Shown here one piece after another: positions 33,301-43,646 of a stretch of 57,372 nt of DNA. This DNA is from Opitutaceae bacterium (GTDB lineage: Bacteria > Verrucomicrobiota > Verrucomicrobiia > Opitutales > Opitutaceae), in the NCBI GenBank assembly GCA_014879845.1, contig JACSRI010000058.1, positions 1 to 57,372 on the forward strand, given 5' to 3'. Both the position numbers and the translations under genes were made by a program. Position 1 is the stretch's first letter. Every line of letters begins with the position of its first letter. The notes beneath the pieces are model-generated. The model ran no database searches. It saw only the letters and a list, made by a program, of their open reading frames with translations, and had not been told where the DNA came from.

Positions 33301-36170
33301 GGGCCGACCTCGATGATCCAGTCGGCGGACTTCAGCACATCGGTGTTGTGCTCGATCACGATGAGGCTGTGTCCGCGGTCGACCAGAGCCTGGAGCACGG
33401 CGACGAGCTTTTTCACATCGTGGCGGTGGAGGCCCGTGGTCGGTTCGTCGAGGAGGAGCAGGGCGCCGGGAGCGGTCTCCGCCGTCGAGTGGGCGATCCC
33501 GGCGGGCGGCTCGGACGCCGCATCGCCGCCAAGCGTCCCCAGGTACTTCACGAGTTTCAGCCGCTGTGATTCACCGCCGCTGAGTGTGTTGAGCGGTTGT
33601 CCGAGCGTGAGGTAGTCGAGGCCGACCTCGCTCAGCGCCGCGAGGCGGCGCGCGATCCGCGGGTGTTCGCGGAAATGCTCCTGGGCCTCGGCGACGGAGA
33701 GGGCGAGCGTATCGCCGATGGAGAGCCCGCGCCAGCGGACGGCCAGGATCTCGTCCTTGAAGCGCCGACCCTCGCAGACCGGGCACGGGATATAGACGTC
33801 GGAGAGAAACTGCATCTCCACCTTCTCGTAGCCGAGGCCCTGGCAATGCTCGCAGCGGCCGTCACCGGCGTTGAAGGAGAACGACGAGGCCGTGTAGCCC
33901 TGGCCTTCGGCCTCGGGTGTGGCCGCGAAGAGTTCGCGGATCTCGTCCCACGCCTCGGTGTAGAGCGCGGGGTTGGAGCGCGGCGTGCGGCTCACCGGCG
34001 ACTGGTCGACGAGGACGATCTCGGAAAAGGCGAGGTCGCTCGCGATCGACTCGATCGCCGCCGGGTCCTCGGCCACGAGGCCGCGCGCGGTCAGCAGGCC
34101 TTGGTGGATGACGGCGTCGAGGAGCGTGGACTTGCCCGAGCCGGACACGCCGCTCAGGCAGACAAACCGCTGCAACGGCACATCGAGATCGACGCCCCGG
34201 AGATTGTGCTTGGCCGCGCCGCGGATGCGGAGGACAGGCGGCGGGCGGAGCGCCCCGCGGGCCGTGACGCACGGGCGTCGCGAGGCGGGCGTCGGGAATG
34301 TCTCGCGGCCCGAGAAATACGCGCCGGTGATGCTGCTCGTCGCGCGCAACATTCCGGCCACCGTGCCCTGGAAGACGATCTGGCCGCCACGCGCCCCGGG
34401 CTCGGGGCCCACCTCGATCACGTGGTCGGCTGCGCGGATCATCGCCTCATCGTGTTCGACCACGACCACGGTATTGCCGGAATCGGTGAGCGACCGGATG
34501 ATCGCGATCAACCGGTCGATATCGCGCGGATGCAGGCCGACCGAGGGTTCATCGAGCACGAAGAGCGTGTCGACGAGCGACGTGCCCAGGCAGGAGGTGA
34601 GATTGACGCGCTCGACCTCGCCACCGGAGAGCGTGCGCGATGCGCGGTCGAGCGTGAGGTAGCCGAGGCCGACGTGCTCGAGGTAGCGCAGGCGAGTCAG
34701 GATCGAGTCGAGGGCGAGCCGCGCGGGATCGGGTGCGGTCCTTGTTTCGCGATCGTCGGTGGTTGACTCGGGCGGGCGTCCGGCGCCGACGCGGTCGTCG
34801 AGCAGACGGACGAGGTCGGAGACCGGCAGCCGGTAGAGCTCCGGCAGCGTTCGTCCCTGCCAGTGCCAATGCAGGCCCTCCGGCTGGAGGCGCGCGCCGC
34901 CGCAGGCCGGGCAGGGCACGTAGGCGCGAAAGCGCGAGAGGAAGACCCGCACGTGCATCTTGTAGGTGTTGCCCTCGAGCCAGTCGAAGAAGCCCTTCAG
35001 CCCGTACCAGAGGCCGGAGTCGTAGTCGTAGGGTTCGCCGCGTGCCTTCTGCTCCCGATACCTGGGCTCGCCCAGCATGATGAGCTCGCGCTCGCGCTCG
35101 GTCAGTTCGGAGTAGGGCACCTTCGTGCGCACGCCCATGCGGCGCGAGGCGCGGATCAGGTCGGCCTTCGACTCGCTGTAGACCTGGCCCTCGAAGGCCT
35201 TGATCGCGCCCTGCTCGATGCTCAGCGTCGTATCCGGGATCGCGAGACGGTAGTCGATCTCGATAACGCGGCCGAAGCCCCGGCACTTCGGGCAGGCACC
35301 GAGCGGCGAGTTGAAGGAAAACAGCGCCGGCGTGGCGGGCCGGAAGACCTGCCCGGTCTCGGGCGAGCGCAGGCCGCGCGAATAGCGGCGCAGGACAGCG
35401 CCCCGCTCATCGAGCAACGCGAGCTGGCCGCGGCCGAAGTGCAGCGCGGTCTCCGCCGCCTCGAGGAAGCGCGTGCGTCCTCCGGGCGCGAGCACGACGC
35501 GGTCCTGGATGACGCGCAACGCAGCGCCGTCGGGGATGCGGCCGGCGTCGAGCGCATCGAGCCGCTCGACGCCGGAGTCGCCGGCCGCGATGCGGGTGTA
35601 GCCCTGGCCGGCGATGCTCGCGAGGATCTCGGGCCAGCTCATGTTGGCCGGCCGCGCGACCTCGAAGGCCGGGAGCACGGTCCGCCCGGGGAACGCGGCG
35701 AGCGCCTTCTCCCAGATCGTGGCCGGGGTGTCGTCGTGGACGGGTTGACCGGTGGCCGGGTCGATGAGTTCGGCGACGTGCGCGAACCAGACTTTGAAGA
35801 AGTCGCACAGCTCCGTCATCGTGCCGACGGTCGAGCGCGAGGTTTTGACCGTGTTGGTCTGCTCGATCGCGATCGACGGGCGGATGTTCTCGATCGAGTC
35901 GACCCGCGGCTTGGCCAGCAGGTCGAGGAACTGACGGGTGTAGGCGCTGAAGGTCTCGACGTAGCGCCGCTGGCCCTCGGCGTGCAGCGTCTCGAAGACG
36001 AGGGAGGACTTGCCCGCGCCGCTCAGGCCGGTGACGACGATGTAGCGGCCGAGCGGGAGATCGAGGTCGAAGCCCTTGAGATTGTTCTGCCGGACGCCGC
36101 GCAGGCGGATCGATTCGGGCGCTGGGACAGGGCGGCGGGATGCCGTGGACGGGAGCGTGTTGCGGACCAC
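30360..36170 (-). CDS. uvrA: Tandem (double-length) excinuclease ABC subunit A
   Basis: At 1936 residues this is about twice a normal UvrA (~940): two UvrA units are fused, giving four ABC ATPase modules. Walker A loops lie near residues 53 (GLSGAGKSS), 677, 1054 and 1607 (GVSGAGKST). Signatures lie near 516 ([11 protein letters not shown]), 866, 1450 and 1816 ([11 protein letters not shown]). Complete C-x2-C...C-x2-C zinc modules sit near 770 and 1725. UvrA dimers find bulky DNA lesions and load UvrB. Chlamydia UvrA has the same tandem form. The last Walker B region reads [10 protein letters not shown] where LDEP is usual. The start is GTG at 36170; a LexA-like box lies 41 bases upstream. 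Confidence 0.95.
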   Translation of the reverse strand: MVRNTLPSTASRRPVPAPESIRLRGVRQNNLKGFDLDLPLGRYIVVTGLSGAGKSSLVFETLHAEGQRRYVETFSAYTRQFLDLLAKPRVDSIENIRPSIAIEQTNTVKTSRSTVGTMTELCDFFKVWFAHVAELIDPATGQPVHDDTPATIWEKALAAFPGRTVLPAFEVARPANMSWPEILASIAGQGYTRIAAGDSGVERLDALDAGRIPDGAALRVIQDRVVLAPGGRTRFLEAAETALHFGRGQLALLDERGAVLRRYSRGLRSPETGQVFRPATPALFSFNSPLGACPKCRGFGRVIEIDYRLAIPDTTLSIEQGAIKAFEGQVYSESKADLIRASRRMGVRTKVPYSELTERERELIMLGEPRYREQKARGEPYDYDSGLWYGLKGFFDWLEGNTYKMHVRVFLSRFRAYVPCPACGGARLQPEGLHWHWQGRTLPELYRLPVSDLVRLLDDRVGAGRPPESTTDDRETRTAPDPARLALDSILTRLRYLEHVGLGYLTLDRASRTLSGGEVERVNLTSCLGTSLVDTLFVLDEPSVGLHPRDIDRLIAIIRSLTDSGNTVVVVEHDEAMIRAADHVIEVGPEPGARGGQIVFQGTVAGMLRATSSITGAYFSGRETFPTPASRRPCVTARGALRPPPVLRIRGAAKHNLRGVDLDVPLQRFVCLSGVSGSGKSTLLDAVIHQGLLTARGLVAEDPAAIESIASDLAFSEIVLVDQSPVSRTPRSNPALYTEAWDEIRELFAATPEAEGQGYTASSFSFNAGDGRCEHCQGLGYEKVEMQFLSDVYIPCPVCEGRRFKDEILAVRWRGLSIGDTLALSVAEAQEHFREHPRIARRLAALSEVGLDYLTLGQPLNTLSGGESQRLKLVKYLGTLGGDAASEPPAGIAHSTAETAPGALLLLDEPTTGLHRHDVKKLVAVLQALVDRGHSLIVIEHNTDVLKSADWIIEVGPEAGAGGGRIVAVGTPEQIAGTSTATAPFLRAALAGGSAVPALLAAETPGTYGADARAAVRPSEVRPVLSITGARENNLQNLSVCIPHRELSVVTGVSGSGKSTLAFDIVFAEGQRRFMESMSPYARQFVEQLPRPHIDRLTGIPPTVAIEQRVTRGSRKSTVATITEVAQYLRLLYARVGVQHNPATGQPVLPQTEEELLDGLTRLLATRPARTAKQILLLAPIVRGRKGHHQPLATWATDHGYERLRVDGRLVLTERFQKLDRYKEHDIEVVVADLRAARRERHEVRTRLAEALRLGRGSCFVLFESGSTPAKIQRRDSARPALHWFSTTRTDAATGESFPELDPKHFSFNSPKGWCPACRGHGHIYPWMLDKRDDDEPLPPELADLAHSLDPDDLENLATQPCPECGGERLNRISRAVKLPLKGGHWLALPELTRSTPDALLRHLRHLALDKRGRLIAADIIPQVEERLKFMAHVGLGYLSLDRATETLSGGEAQRIRLAAQLGTNLAGVLYVLDEPSIGLHARDNDRLIATLLELRDKGNTLLVVEHDDALMERADRIIDLGPGAGIHGGRLLANGTLAELKANPDSLTGRFLARHIAHPLLGRRRDLPAASASKAWMHLTGVSFRNLSDVDLHLPLGRLIMVSGVSGAGKSTLVRDILHPAVTCAIKHGKAKLTGREFQRLDDGSHISDSKSEIPFAELRGAHGFRTVIEVDQSPIGKTPRSTPATYLGAFDLIRQFFANLPEAKMRGYNAGRFSFNTAGGRCETCAGAGRVKLEMSFMPDTYLPCDACGGTRYGPELADITWKGKTIADVLALSFEEAATFFDFHAQLRETMQLMVETGLGYLTLGQSSPTLSGGEAQRLKLVTELTHGLQSYAERKRGEQPRNLYLLEEPTIGLHLSDCEKLIRLLHRLVDQGHTVVVIEHHLDLLAEADYLVEVGPGGGPEGGRIVYQGALDGILRARKSPTGPYLRSRLGA

Positions 36171-36211
36171 AGGCGCGCACGGAAAGCGAGGTTCCCGTGG
36201 ATTTCAAATAC

Positions 36212-36225
36212 TGAACGCATGAACA
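36212..36225 (-). promoter_or_regulatory. LexA-like (SOS) box upstream of uvrA
   Basis: TGAACGCATGAACA on the plus strand matches the reported Verrucomicrobia LexA consensus TGTTC-N4-GAACA at 8 of 10 fixed positions, with one perfect half. It lies 41 bases before the uvrA start in the only AT-richer part of that gap. uvrA is a classical SOS gene. Confidence 0.5.
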
Positions 36226-36353
36226 CTATGGAAATTCTTCCGGCGCCGGGGTGCCCGGTGCGCGATCGGGGTGAACCTCGCGGCGCGACCCGCCATCGCG
36301 GACTCCGTCGCCGAGGGTCGCCGGCATGACAATTCGTCGCCCGAGTCTGCGAC

Positions 36354-36587
36354 TCAGGTCGACTGACCGTCGTCCGCGGGATCGGGCTTGTCGAGATCGC
36401 CTGAGGCCTCGGCGAATTCCGCGAAGTGATCGGGGCGCAGCGGTTCGCTGATGGCATGCCGGCCCGCAAACCAAGAGCCAAGGTCGATCAACCGGCACCG
36501 CTCGGAGCAGAAGGGTTTCCAGTCGCCATCGAGCCAGGGCCCGCGGCGGCGACAGGTCGGACACGACACCTGGAGTGCTTCGGACAT
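36354..36587 (-). CDS. yacG: Zinc-binding DNA gyrase inhibitor-type protein YacG
   Basis: This 77-residue protein has the YacG zinc site: C9-x2-C12 (SCPTCRRRG) and C27-x3-C31 (PFCSERCRLIDLGSW). The following acidic C-terminus has FAEFAEASGDLDKPD. In E. coli YacG binds GyrB and inhibits supercoiling. It begins 12 bases after the alcohol dehydrogenase stop, so it is probably the last gene of the ABM-dehydrogenase-yacG operon, 183 bases before uvrA. Confidence 0.85.
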   Translation of the reverse strand: MSEALQVSCPTCRRRGPWLDGDWKPFCSERCRLIDLGSWFAGRHAISEPLRPDHFAEFAEASGDLDKPDPADDGQST

Positions 36588-36599
36588 GGCGGCGGAAAA

Positions 36600-37799
36600 C
36601 TACGCGGTCGGCGCGAGCGCGCGAGCGAGGATGGCGATGAGTTCATCGCGCGTGAGCGGCAGAGGGTTCGCCTTCATGCTGCTGGCGGCGGCAGCCTTGT
36701 CCGCGATCTCTCCGAGCGAGGCCGCGGTGACGCCCCACGCGCCGAGACCGGGTACGCCGAGGTCACGCACGAGCGTGCGACAGAACGTGACCGCCTCGTC
36801 CGCGCTCGCGTCGCTGCGTCCGGTGAGCAGGCGCGCGAGTTCGTCGCACCTGACCAATGCGGGATGACCCGGGGCACGGGCGCGCAGGGCCGCGAGATTG
36901 GTGGCCAGGACGTCCGGCAGCAGGGCCGCGCAGACCGCGCCATGCGGCGCGGAAAACTCGCCACCGATCGGCGCGGCGAAACCATGGACGGCGCCGAGGC
37001 CGGCGTTGGCCAGGGCCATGCCACTGTAGAGTGCGCCGAGGGCGAGATCGCTGCGCGCCATCAGGTCGTGCGGCGAGCGCACGGCGACGGGCAGCGCGCG
37101 AGCCACGCGTGCGAGACCATCGCGGCAGAGCGCATCAACGAAGGGATTGGCGCGGCAGGAGAGGAACGGCTCGATCAGCTGCGTGAGGGCATCCAAGCCC
37201 GTCGCGGCGGTGATCGCGGACGGGAGATCAAGCGCGAGCGCGGGATCGACGAGTGCGACGCCCGGCAGCATCGACGCGCTGCGCAGACTCACCTTCACGC
37301 GTGCGGCAGGCACGGCGAGCACGGCGTTGCGCGTCACTTCGGCGCCCGTGCCCGCGGTGGTCGGCACGGCGAGGAACGGCAGCGAGGGATGGGCCAACGG
37401 GCGACCACGTCCGACGACCTCGAGGTAGTCGAGCGCCGCGCCGGGATTGGCGGCGAGTGCGGCGATGGCTTTGCCTGCGTCGATGGCGCTGCCACCGCCG
37501 ATCGCGACGACGACGTCGCACGACGAGGCGCGGGCGCGCGCCGCGCCGGACTCGGCGAGGTCGACCGTCGGCTCTCCGGCGACGCGCAGTTCCTCGACGG
37601 CATCGACGGCGCCGCGCAAGGCCGCGACGACCGCCGCGTGGCGCTCGGGCCGGGCGCCAGTGACGAGGAGCACGCGGCGTCCGTGCGCCGCGGTCAGGGT
37701 CGGCAACTCACGCGCCACGCCCGCGCCGAACACGACCCGCGTGGCCGTCGCGAACTCAAAACGTGCGGGCGCGCCGGCCAGGGGTTCACCAGCCGGCAT
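36600..37799 (-). CDS. Iron-containing alcohol dehydrogenase
   Basis: This 399-residue protein belongs to the group III Fe-dependent alcohol dehydrogenases. The nucleotide-binding loop is [17 protein letters not shown] and the signature is [17 protein letters not shown]. Metal ligands are expected in [12 protein letters not shown] (Asp) and [19 protein letters not shown] (two His). It probably reduces or oxidises small alcohols, aldehydes or maleylacetate-type substrates; the exact substrate is unknown. Its start overlaps the ABM gene stop by 14 bases. Confidence 0.9.
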   Translation of the reverse strand: MPAGEPLAGAPARFEFATATRVVFGAGVARELPTLTAAHGRRVLLVTGARPERHAAVVAALRGAVDAVEELRVAGEPTVDLAESGAARARASSCDVVVAIGGGSAIDAGKAIAALAANPGAALDYLEVVGRGRPLAHPSLPFLAVPTTAGTGAEVTRNAVLAVPAARVKVSLRSASMLPGVALVDPALALDLPSAITAATGLDALTQLIEPFLSCRANPFVDALCRDGLARVARALPVAVRSPHDLMARSDLALGALYSGMALANAGLGAVHGFAAPIGGEFSAPHGAVCAALLPDVLATNLAALRARAPGHPALVRCDELARLLTGRSDASADEAVTFCRTLVRDLGVPGLGAWGVTAASLGEIADKAAAASSMKANPLPLTRDELIAILARALAPTA

Positions 37800-38097
37800 C
37801 GTCGGGAAAGAGATTCGAGAACTTCACGCTCGAGCGCGGTGCCGCCATCATCGGCGCGACGGCATCGCGCCAGATGGCGTAGTGCGCCGTCTCCTTGTGG
37901 CGCGCGGGCGCGCCGGCATCGCGGTACACCTCGACCAGGACAAAACGCGTCGGGTCGTCCTGCTGCTGGCAGATATCAAATCGCGCGATGCCCGGCTCGC
38001 GCACGCTCTCGCGGGCGTTGGCGAGCGTGGCGGCGCGGAACGTGTCGATACACTCGGGTTTCACGTGCACGTGGACATGGACGATGAGCATGGGCAT
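37786..38097 (-). CDS. Antibiotic biosynthesis monooxygenase (ABM) domain protein
   Basis: This 103-residue protein is a ferredoxin-like ABM domain, of the type found in YgiN and LsrG. It starts [20 protein letters not shown], then [26 protein letters not shown] and [12 protein letters not shown]. Members are cofactor-free monooxygenases or isomerases acting on quinols or small ketones. The coupling to the alcohol dehydrogenase (14-base overlap) suggests linked steps on one compound. The ATG at 38097 or 38091 could be used. Confidence 0.83.
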   Translation of the reverse strand: MPMLIVHVHVHVKPECIDTFRAATLANARESVREPGIARFDICQQQDDPTRFVLVEVYRDAGAPARHKETAHYAIWRDAVAPMMAAPRSSVKFSNLFPDDAGW

Positions 38098-38258
38098 CGG
38101 TGGCGGGGTTGGCGTGGAGTTGATCGCAGTGCGGCGACGCGCGCAATCGACAAGCGGGACGGCGGCAGGGCGTGCTCCCGGCGGCGCGCGTGCGCGTTTT
38201 GGAGTGGAGCGCGAGGGCGCGATCGATGGAGTGGCGACGCGGACACGCCCGCGCGCCC

Positions 38259-39056
38259 ATGCTGATCGACACACACACGCACCTGGAAGGTTTCGCCCGG
38301 CACGGAGAACTCGAGCCCGTCCTCGCGCGCGCCCGCGAGGCCGGCGTCACCGGGATGATCACCATCGGCACCGAACCGGGCGACTGGGCGCTCTACCGCG
38401 AGATCGTCGCGGCGCATCCGGGCGTCGTGCACTACACGATCGGCCTGCACCCGTGCTCGGTCGCCGAGTCGTGGGAGACGGCCGTGGCACAACTTGAGTC
38501 GTGGACGGCTGGCGCAGGCGAGGCGCCGGTCGCGATCGGCGAGACCGGGCTCGACCGCTTCCATCTGCCAAAGAACGACCTCGCGCGCGCCGAGGCGCTG
38601 CTCGACTGGCAGAAGGCGTCGTTTCGCGAACACCTGCGCGTTGCGGCAGCGCGTGACCTGCCGGTCGTCGTCCATTCGCGCGGCGCCGCGGAGGAGTGTA
38701 TCGATTTGATCGATGCCGCGGGCTTCGACTGGCGGCGCGTAGTGTTCCACTGTTTCACCGAGGGTCCGGACCTCATGCGGCGGGTGAATGAGCGCGGCGG
38801 GCGCGGTTCCTTCGGTGGCGTGGCCACCTACAAGAGCGCGGGCAATGTCCGCGAAGCCGCGCTCGCACAGGGACTCGGGCGCCTCATGCTCGAGACGGAC
38901 GCGCCGTATCTCACGCCCGAACCGCATCGCGGCAAACGCAACGAGCCCGCCCTCATGCGACACACGGCGGAAGCCCTGGCTTCGCTCTTCAGTGTCGACC
39001 TCGCGACGCTTGCCACTTCGAGCAGCGAGAACGCGCGCGCGTTTTTTCGCATCTAG
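38259..39056 (+). CDS. tatD: TatD family metal-dependent hydrolase
   Basis: This 265-residue amidohydrolase-fold protein begins [10 protein letters not shown] with the first metal His pair. It continues with [34 protein letters not shown] and [19 protein letters not shown], all TatD signatures. TatD enzymes are 3'-5' DNases or RNases, also reported as D-aminoacyl-related hydrolases. The ATG at 38259 starts the family motif directly. It converges with the HPr gene. Confidence 0.92.
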   Translation: MLIDTHTHLEGFARHGELEPVLARAREAGVTGMITIGTEPGDWALYREIVAAHPGVVHYTIGLHPCSVAESWETAVAQLESWTAGAGEAPVAIGETGLDRFHLPKNDLARAEALLDWQKASFREHLRVAAARDLPVVVHSRGAAEECIDLIDAAGFDWRRVVFHCFTEGPDLMRRVNERGGRGSFGGVATYKSAGNVREAALAQGLGRLMLETDAPYLTPEPHRGKRNEPALMRHTAEALASLFSVDLATLATSSSENARAFFRI

Positions 39057-39067
39057 CCCAGTCGCAG

Positions 39068-39084
39068 GCGATCGAACCGATCGC
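39068..39084. terminator. Hairpin between convergent tatD and HPr genes
   Basis: GCGATCG-AAC-CGATCGC is a perfect 7-bp stem with a 3-base loop, 12 bases after the tatD stop. There is no T-run, so Rho-independent action is doubtful. Confidence 0.4.
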
Positions 39085-39137
39085 GCCTCACTCCACCCGC
39101 CGCGACTCGAATGCCCGCGGGCGCACGACACGACGCT

Positions 39138-39437
39138 TCAGCCTTCGTCGAACTTCCGCTCGAACAGCGCCTCGAGTTCCTTGATCAACTCGTCGGCTCC
39201 CGCGCCCTGCGCCTGCACGCGGATCTTCGAACCACGACCGGCGGCCAGCATCATCAGGCCCATGATCGACTTGCCGTTCACTTGCTCGTCGTCCTTGTCA
39301 AAAAAGACCTCGCCTTTGAACTTGCTCGTGAGGCGCACGATCATCGCGGCCGGGCGGGCGTGGATCCCCATCTTGTTCTGGACGACCAGAACCTTCTCAA
39401 GGGTATCGCCAGCGGGCGCATTGGTGCTTGTTTCCAT
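39138..39437 (-). CDS. HPr-type phosphocarrier protein
   Basis: This 99-residue protein has the phospho-accepting His26 in NKMGIHARPAA and the regulatory Ser57 in NGKSIMGLMMLAAGRG. A ten-residue N-terminal extension precedes the fold. No sugar-specific PTS enzymes are present here; in many bacteria without full PTS, HPr with HPr kinase acts in regulation. It is divergent from kdsB across 103 bases. Confidence 0.92.
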   Translation of the reverse strand: METSTNAPAGDTLEKVLVVQNKMGIHARPAAMIVRLTSKFKGEVFFDKDDEQVNGKSIMGLMMLAAGRGSKIRVQAQGAGADELIKELEALFERKFDEG

Positions 39438-39540
39438 GAAAGACGAACGCGTGAAAATTCTCGGGATGTATTTGATAATCGGCGACTAACGTATTAGCTA
39501 AATCGGAATTCCTGCCAGCCGTGGCAACCAAAATCTCATC

Positions 39541-40314
39541 ATGACCAAGACGGCCATCATCGTACCTGCCCGCCTCGCGTCCACCCGATTTCCTCGCAAA
39601 CTTCTTCATCCCATCCGCGGTAAACCCCTGATCATCTGGGTCGCGGAACGCATCGCGAGCCAGGTGCCCGATGTGCCGCTCCATTTCGCCGTCGACGACG
39701 ACGAGTTGCTCTGGGCGATCACGTCCAAGGGCTTCCGCGGCGTCCTGACCAGCCCCAAGCACACGAGCGGCACGGATCGCCTCGCCGAAGCCAACGCGTC
39801 GATCGGCGCCGACTTTGTCATCAACGTCCAGGCCGACGAGCCACTCGTCACGGCCGAGCAGATCGAGACGCTGGGCAGCCTGATCACGCGTGGGGTGCCG
39901 ATGGCGACACTGGCGATTCCGTTCGAGCGTCCCGAGGACTTCGCCAACCCGAACCAGGTCAAGGTCGTGGTCGGCCGCACAGGCGAGGCGCTCTATTTTT
40001 CGCGCTCGCCGATCCCCTATGTGCGCGACCAGGCGGGCCGAGTCGACGCCGCGTGGTTGCGCGAGAATCAGACCTACCGCCATCTCGGGCTCTACGCCTA
40101 CCGCGCGGACTTTCTCCAAGAGTTCAGCCGCATGGCCCCGGGCCGGCTCGAGCAAATCGAGAAGCTGGAGCAACTTCGGGTGCTTGAGAACGGCCATCGC
40201 ATCGCCGTCGGTTTCACCGACCAGCCCACCATCGGCGTGGACACGCCGGAGGATGCGATTGAGTTCGAGCGCGCCCTCGACCGCCTCGACGGCCGGATGG
40301 CGGCGGCTCGCTGA
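39541..40314 (+). CDS. kdsB: 3-deoxy-manno-octulosonate cytidylyltransferase
   Basis: This 257-residue enzyme activates Kdo to CMP-Kdo for LPS core synthesis. Motifs are [15 protein letters not shown] at the nucleotide site, [14 protein letters not shown] and [10 protein letters not shown] with the Mg-binding Asp. Length is typical. It indicates an LPS-type outer membrane. No Shine-Dalgarno is visible before the ATG (AACCAAAATCTCATC). It is followed by pcm at 68 bases. Confidence 0.95.
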   Translation: MTKTAIIVPARLASTRFPRKLLHPIRGKPLIIWVAERIASQVPDVPLHFAVDDDELLWAITSKGFRGVLTSPKHTSGTDRLAEANASIGADFVINVQADEPLVTAEQIETLGSLITRGVPMATLAIPFERPEDFANPNQVKVVVGRTGEALYFSRSPIPYVRDQAGRVDAAWLRENQTYRHLGLYAYRADFLQEFSRMAPGRLEQIEKLEQLRVLENGHRIAVGFTDQPTIGVDTPEDAIEFERALDRLDGRMAAAR

Positions 40315-40382
40315 GCCGGCGACGCGCGCAGGCGCGTCGGGGCGGCGGTTGCAGAGCGCCGGCCGCGGGATAGAGTGGTCGC

Positions 40383-41048
40383 GTGGCTGCCAACGACTCT
40401 GCGGACGGCGAGGCACGCGATCCGTATCGTCTCGCGCGCCGTGCGATGGTGCGCGAGCAGATCGCCGCGCGCGGCGTGCGCGACGCGCGCGTGCTCGCCG
40501 CGATGGAGCGGGTACCCCGGCATTGCTTCATCCCACCGGGCGAGTGGGCCGAGGCGCACGAGGATCACCCTGTGCCCATCGGTTCCGGACAAACCATTTC
40601 CCAGCCCTACATCGTCGGTTTGATGATCGAGGCGCTGGCGGCCGAGCCGGGGAGCCGTATTCTCGAGATTGGTGCAGGGTCAGGCTATGTGTCGGCCATC
40701 CTCGCGGAGATGGGCTGCGAGGTGTTCGCGATGGAGATCCTGGAGACGCTCGCCGGGCAGGCCCGCGATCGCCTCGCAGTCCTCGGCTACGGACGTGTGC
40801 ATCTGCGCTGTGGAGACGGCTGGCGGGGCTGGCCCGACGAGGCGCCGTTCGACGGGATCCTCGTCTCGGCGGCGCCGGCCTCGGTGCCACCCGAACTGCT
40901 GGCGCAGCTCGGTGACGCCGGTCGCCTCGTCATACCCGTCGGCGAAGTGCACCAGGAACTCTGGCTCTATCAGCGCACGTCCGGCGGTTTTCGCGGCGAG
41001 CAGTTGTGCGACGTGCGATTCGTCCGGATGACCGGGACGGCCGGCTGA
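40383..41048 (+). CDS. pcm: Protein-L-isoaspartate O-methyltransferase
   Basis: This 221-residue SAM-dependent enzyme repairs isoaspartyl residues in aged proteins. It has SGQTISQPYIVGLMIEAL (substrate-side motif) and the SAM loop LEIGAGSGYVSAILAEMG, and ends with LVIPVGE. The GTG at 40383 gives the usual N-terminal helix (DPYRLARRAMVREQIAARG); an internal ATG at 40446 would be too short. It converges with the kinase gene, 24 bases apart. Confidence 0.92.
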   Translation: MAANDSADGEARDPYRLARRAMVREQIAARGVRDARVLAAMERVPRHCFIPPGEWAEAHEDHPVPIGSGQTISQPYIVGLMIEALAAEPGSRILEIGAGSGYVSAILAEMGCEVFAMEILETLAGQARDRLAVLGYGRVHLRCGDGWRGWPDEAPFDGILVSAAPASVPPELLAQLGDAGRLVIPVGEVHQELWLYQRTSGGFRGEQLCDVRFVRMTGTAG

Positions 41049-41072
41049 CCGCACCGGTCCGGGCGGCCTTGA

Positions 41073-43571
41073 TCAGCGGTGGGCGAGGACGCGGTGGATG
41101 ACGGTGACCAGGATCGAGCCGTCGAACGGCTTGCACAACACCTCGGCCAGTCCGAGTTCGGCCGCGCGCGCGCGCTGATCGAGGCCCGACACGCCGATGA
41201 TCGGGACGCCGGGAAGCACCTCGCGCAGCAGGGGCACGAGGGTGGGACCGTCCATCTCGGGCATCATGAAGTCGGTGATCACGAGTTCGATGTCTGCAGC
41301 GCGTTCCCGCGCCAGTTGCAGCGCCTCGGCGCCGCTCGCCGCCGTGAGCACCTCGAAACCGTCGCGCTCGAGTGTGCGCCGCGTGGTGCGCAGCACCGCG
41401 GGCTCGTCGTCGACGAGCAGGAGCGTGGCGTAGGCGCGGCCTCCGATCACGTGCGATGGCGCGAGCACGGCGGCCGGTTGTCCCGCCGCGCGGGCCGAGC
41501 CCGGTGCGAGCGCGGGCAGGTAGACGCGAAACTCCGTGCCGCGCCCCGGCGTGCTGTCGAAGCGGATGAAGCCACGGTGCGCCGTCACGATGCCGTGTAC
41601 GGTCGCGAGGCCGAGGCCGGTGCCCTTGCCCGGCTCCTTGGTGGTGAAGAACGGATCGAAGATGCGCTCGCGGATTTCCGGCGTGATGCCATGCCCGGTG
41701 TCCGACACGCGCAGGATGAGAAACGACTCGGGCGGGGCGTTGGGGGCATCCGTGCCCGGCGGCCGGATACTGCAGCACTCGAGACCGAGCGTGAGCGTGC
41801 CGCCCTGCGGCATGGCGTCGCGGGCGTTGACGGCGAGGTTGACCAGCACCTGGTGCAGCTGCGTCGAGTCGCCCTCGATCTCGTAGGGACATTCACCGAT
41901 CTCCTCGCGGATCGTGATCTCCTTGGGGAAGGTGGAGCGGATGAGCTGCACGACCTCGAGGACGAGCGCCGCGGGCGCGAGCGGGCGGCGCTCGGGTGCG
42001 ACGGACCGGCTGAAGGCCAGGAGCTGCTTCACGATCGCTGCGCCCCGGCGTCCGCTCGACTCGATCATGGCCATGAGTTCGCGGTCCTCCTCGTCGGCCA
42101 GCTTGTCATGGAGCAGGCCAGCGCCCATGAGCATGGGCGTGAGGATGTTGTTCAGGTCGTGGGCCACGCCGCTGGCGAGCGTGCCGACCGCCTCGAGGCG
42201 CTGGCTGTGGAGCAGCTGGGCCTCGAGTTCCTTGCGGTCGTTGATGTCGGTGTGCATGCCGATCATGCGCAGCGGGCGTCCCTGCGCGTCGCGATCGACG
42301 ATGCGGCCGACCGACCGTATCCAGCGCCAACTACCATCCTTGGTGCGGCGTCGGTACTCGATCGCGCGCGTCTCGCCCGACTCGATGCAGGACCTGAGCT
42401 CGCGCTGCGCCGCGGCACGGTCCTCGGGATGGATGCCCTCGAGCCAGTTGGCGATCGTCGTGATGAACTCCGCCGGCTCGTAGCCGAGGATGCGCGGATA
42501 CTCGGGACTGGAGACGCCGGTGCCGGTCTGGACGTTGATCTCGAACCAGCCCTGGCGCGAGGCGAGCATGGCGAGGCGGAGCCGCTCCTCGTTGGCCTCG
42601 AGTTCGCGCTGCACCTGCATGCGCAGGGTGATGTCGCGCACCGAGGCGATCACGCAGCCCTCGCCGCCGAACTCGGCGGCCTTGAGCGCGACCTCCGACC
42701 AGAAGAGTTCGCCCGAGATGCGGCGGCTCTGCCATTCGAACACCTGCGGCTCGCCGGCGATCGCGCGGGCGATGTGTGCGCGAGCTTCCACTTCGGAGTA
42801 CGGACTCTCGCCCAGGCTGCACTCGTTGAAGGAGCACTTCAGTGCGGTCGCGCGATCGACCCCGAAGAGGGCGCAGGCGCGGGCGTTGAGGTCGAGGAGC
42901 CGGCCGTCGGGCGCGTGCACGAAGAGGGCGTCACTGGTGGAGTCGAAGATCTGTCGGTAGCGGTCCTCGCTCAGGGCGAGCCGCTTTGCCAACTCGGCGA
43001 GTCGATGTTGCTCGCGGGCGTGGGCTCGGATGATGAACCAGCCGATCGCCGTCGTCGCCGTGGCCGCGGCGATGATCCCGGTGAAGTGGTCGACAAAGCG
43101 ATCCGAAGGCGTCGCGAACGGAGTCACCCACGACGGCTCCAGATGCTCGATCACCACCAGCGCGGCGGTATTGAGCGTTTGCGCCGTCGCGACGAGGACG
43201 CGACGCCAGCCGTCGTAGACCGCGAGCGAGAACAGCAGGATCGGCGCGAAAAAGTAGGTGACGCTGCCGTGGGAGCCGCCGTTCCAGAACCAGATCGCAT
43301 CGATCAGTAGCACGGTCGAGGCGAGAAACGTGGCGCAATAGGTGCGTCCGCGACGCGAGAGCAGGTGAAAGATGAGGTTGCTCGCGCCCAGCGCCAGCGA
43401 GGCGAGGTGCACGCCGGGGGGCAGGTGGGCCGCAAAGTTGAGCGGCACGATGAAGAGCAGGCACAGCGTGGCCGTGGTCATGCTGACCAGGCGGAAGATC
43501 TGGGTGCGAAGATCCGGGGCATCATCGCCCACGACCTTCTCGAGGAGGCGCGAGGCGAGGGGCTGAATCAT
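41073..43571 (-). CDS. PAS-containing hybrid sensor histidine kinase with C-terminal receiver
   Basis: This 832-residue protein has about five to six membrane helices (residues ~25-190), two PAS domains (~205-330 and ~340-460, the latter ending MIGMHTDINDRKELE), HisKA with GVAHDLNNILTPM, HATPase with N box VNARDAM, DTGHGI and GKGTGLGL, and a receiver (LLLVDDEPAVL, ITDFMMPEMDG, LCKPF). Its kinase-receiver half resembles the MASE1 kinase elsewhere in the window. The ATG at 43571 has GAGGAT about eleven bases upstream. It is 75 bases after the small protein following leuS. No DNA-binding partner is nearby. Confidence 0.9.
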   Translation of the reverse strand: MIQPLASRLLEKVVGDDAPDLRTQIFRLVSMTTATLCLLFIVPLNFAAHLPPGVHLASLALGASNLIFHLLSRRGRTYCATFLASTVLLIDAIWFWNGGSHGSVTYFFAPILLFSLAVYDGWRRVLVATAQTLNTAALVVIEHLEPSWVTPFATPSDRFVDHFTGIIAAATATTAIGWFIIRAHAREQHRLAELAKRLALSEDRYRQIFDSTSDALFVHAPDGRLLDLNARACALFGVDRATALKCSFNECSLGESPYSEVEARAHIARAIAGEPQVFEWQSRRISGELFWSEVALKAAEFGGEGCVIASVRDITLRMQVQRELEANEERLRLAMLASRQGWFEINVQTGTGVSSPEYPRILGYEPAEFITTIANWLEGIHPEDRAAAQRELRSCIESGETRAIEYRRRTKDGSWRWIRSVGRIVDRDAQGRPLRMIGMHTDINDRKELEAQLLHSQRLEAVGTLASGVAHDLNNILTPMLMGAGLLHDKLADEEDRELMAMIESSGRRGAAIVKQLLAFSRSVAPERRPLAPAALVLEVVQLIRSTFPKEITIREEIGECPYEIEGDSTQLHQVLVNLAVNARDAMPQGGTLTLGLECCSIRPPGTDAPNAPPESFLILRVSDTGHGITPEIRERIFDPFFTTKEPGKGTGLGLATVHGIVTAHRGFIRFDSTPGRGTEFRVYLPALAPGSARAAGQPAAVLAPSHVIGGRAYATLLLVDDEPAVLRTTRRTLERDGFEVLTAASGAEALQLARERAADIELVITDFMMPEMDGPTLVPLLREVLPGVPIIGVSGLDQRARAAELGLAEVLCKPFDGSILVTVIHRVLAHR

Positions 43572-43646
43572 GGTCGTGATCCTCGCGGCATCGCCTCCGG
43601 GCCCGCAAGAGTGTAACAAGACCTGCGGCCCCGTGGGAGGGACGGG

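Noticed and set aside
30279-33569. Long open frame antisense to uvrA (over 1000 codons)
   Set aside because: High GC and the codon pattern of uvrA keep the opposite strand open. The product is Arg/Gly/Ala/Glu-biased with no motif.
37786-37799. Possible frameshift between ABM and dehydrogenase genes
   Set aside because: Both proteins are full length with normal ends, so the 14-base overlap is ordinary translational coupling.
41079-43310. Long open frame antisense to the second hybrid kinase
   Set aside because: A shadow of the real kinase, with no domain and no start signal.
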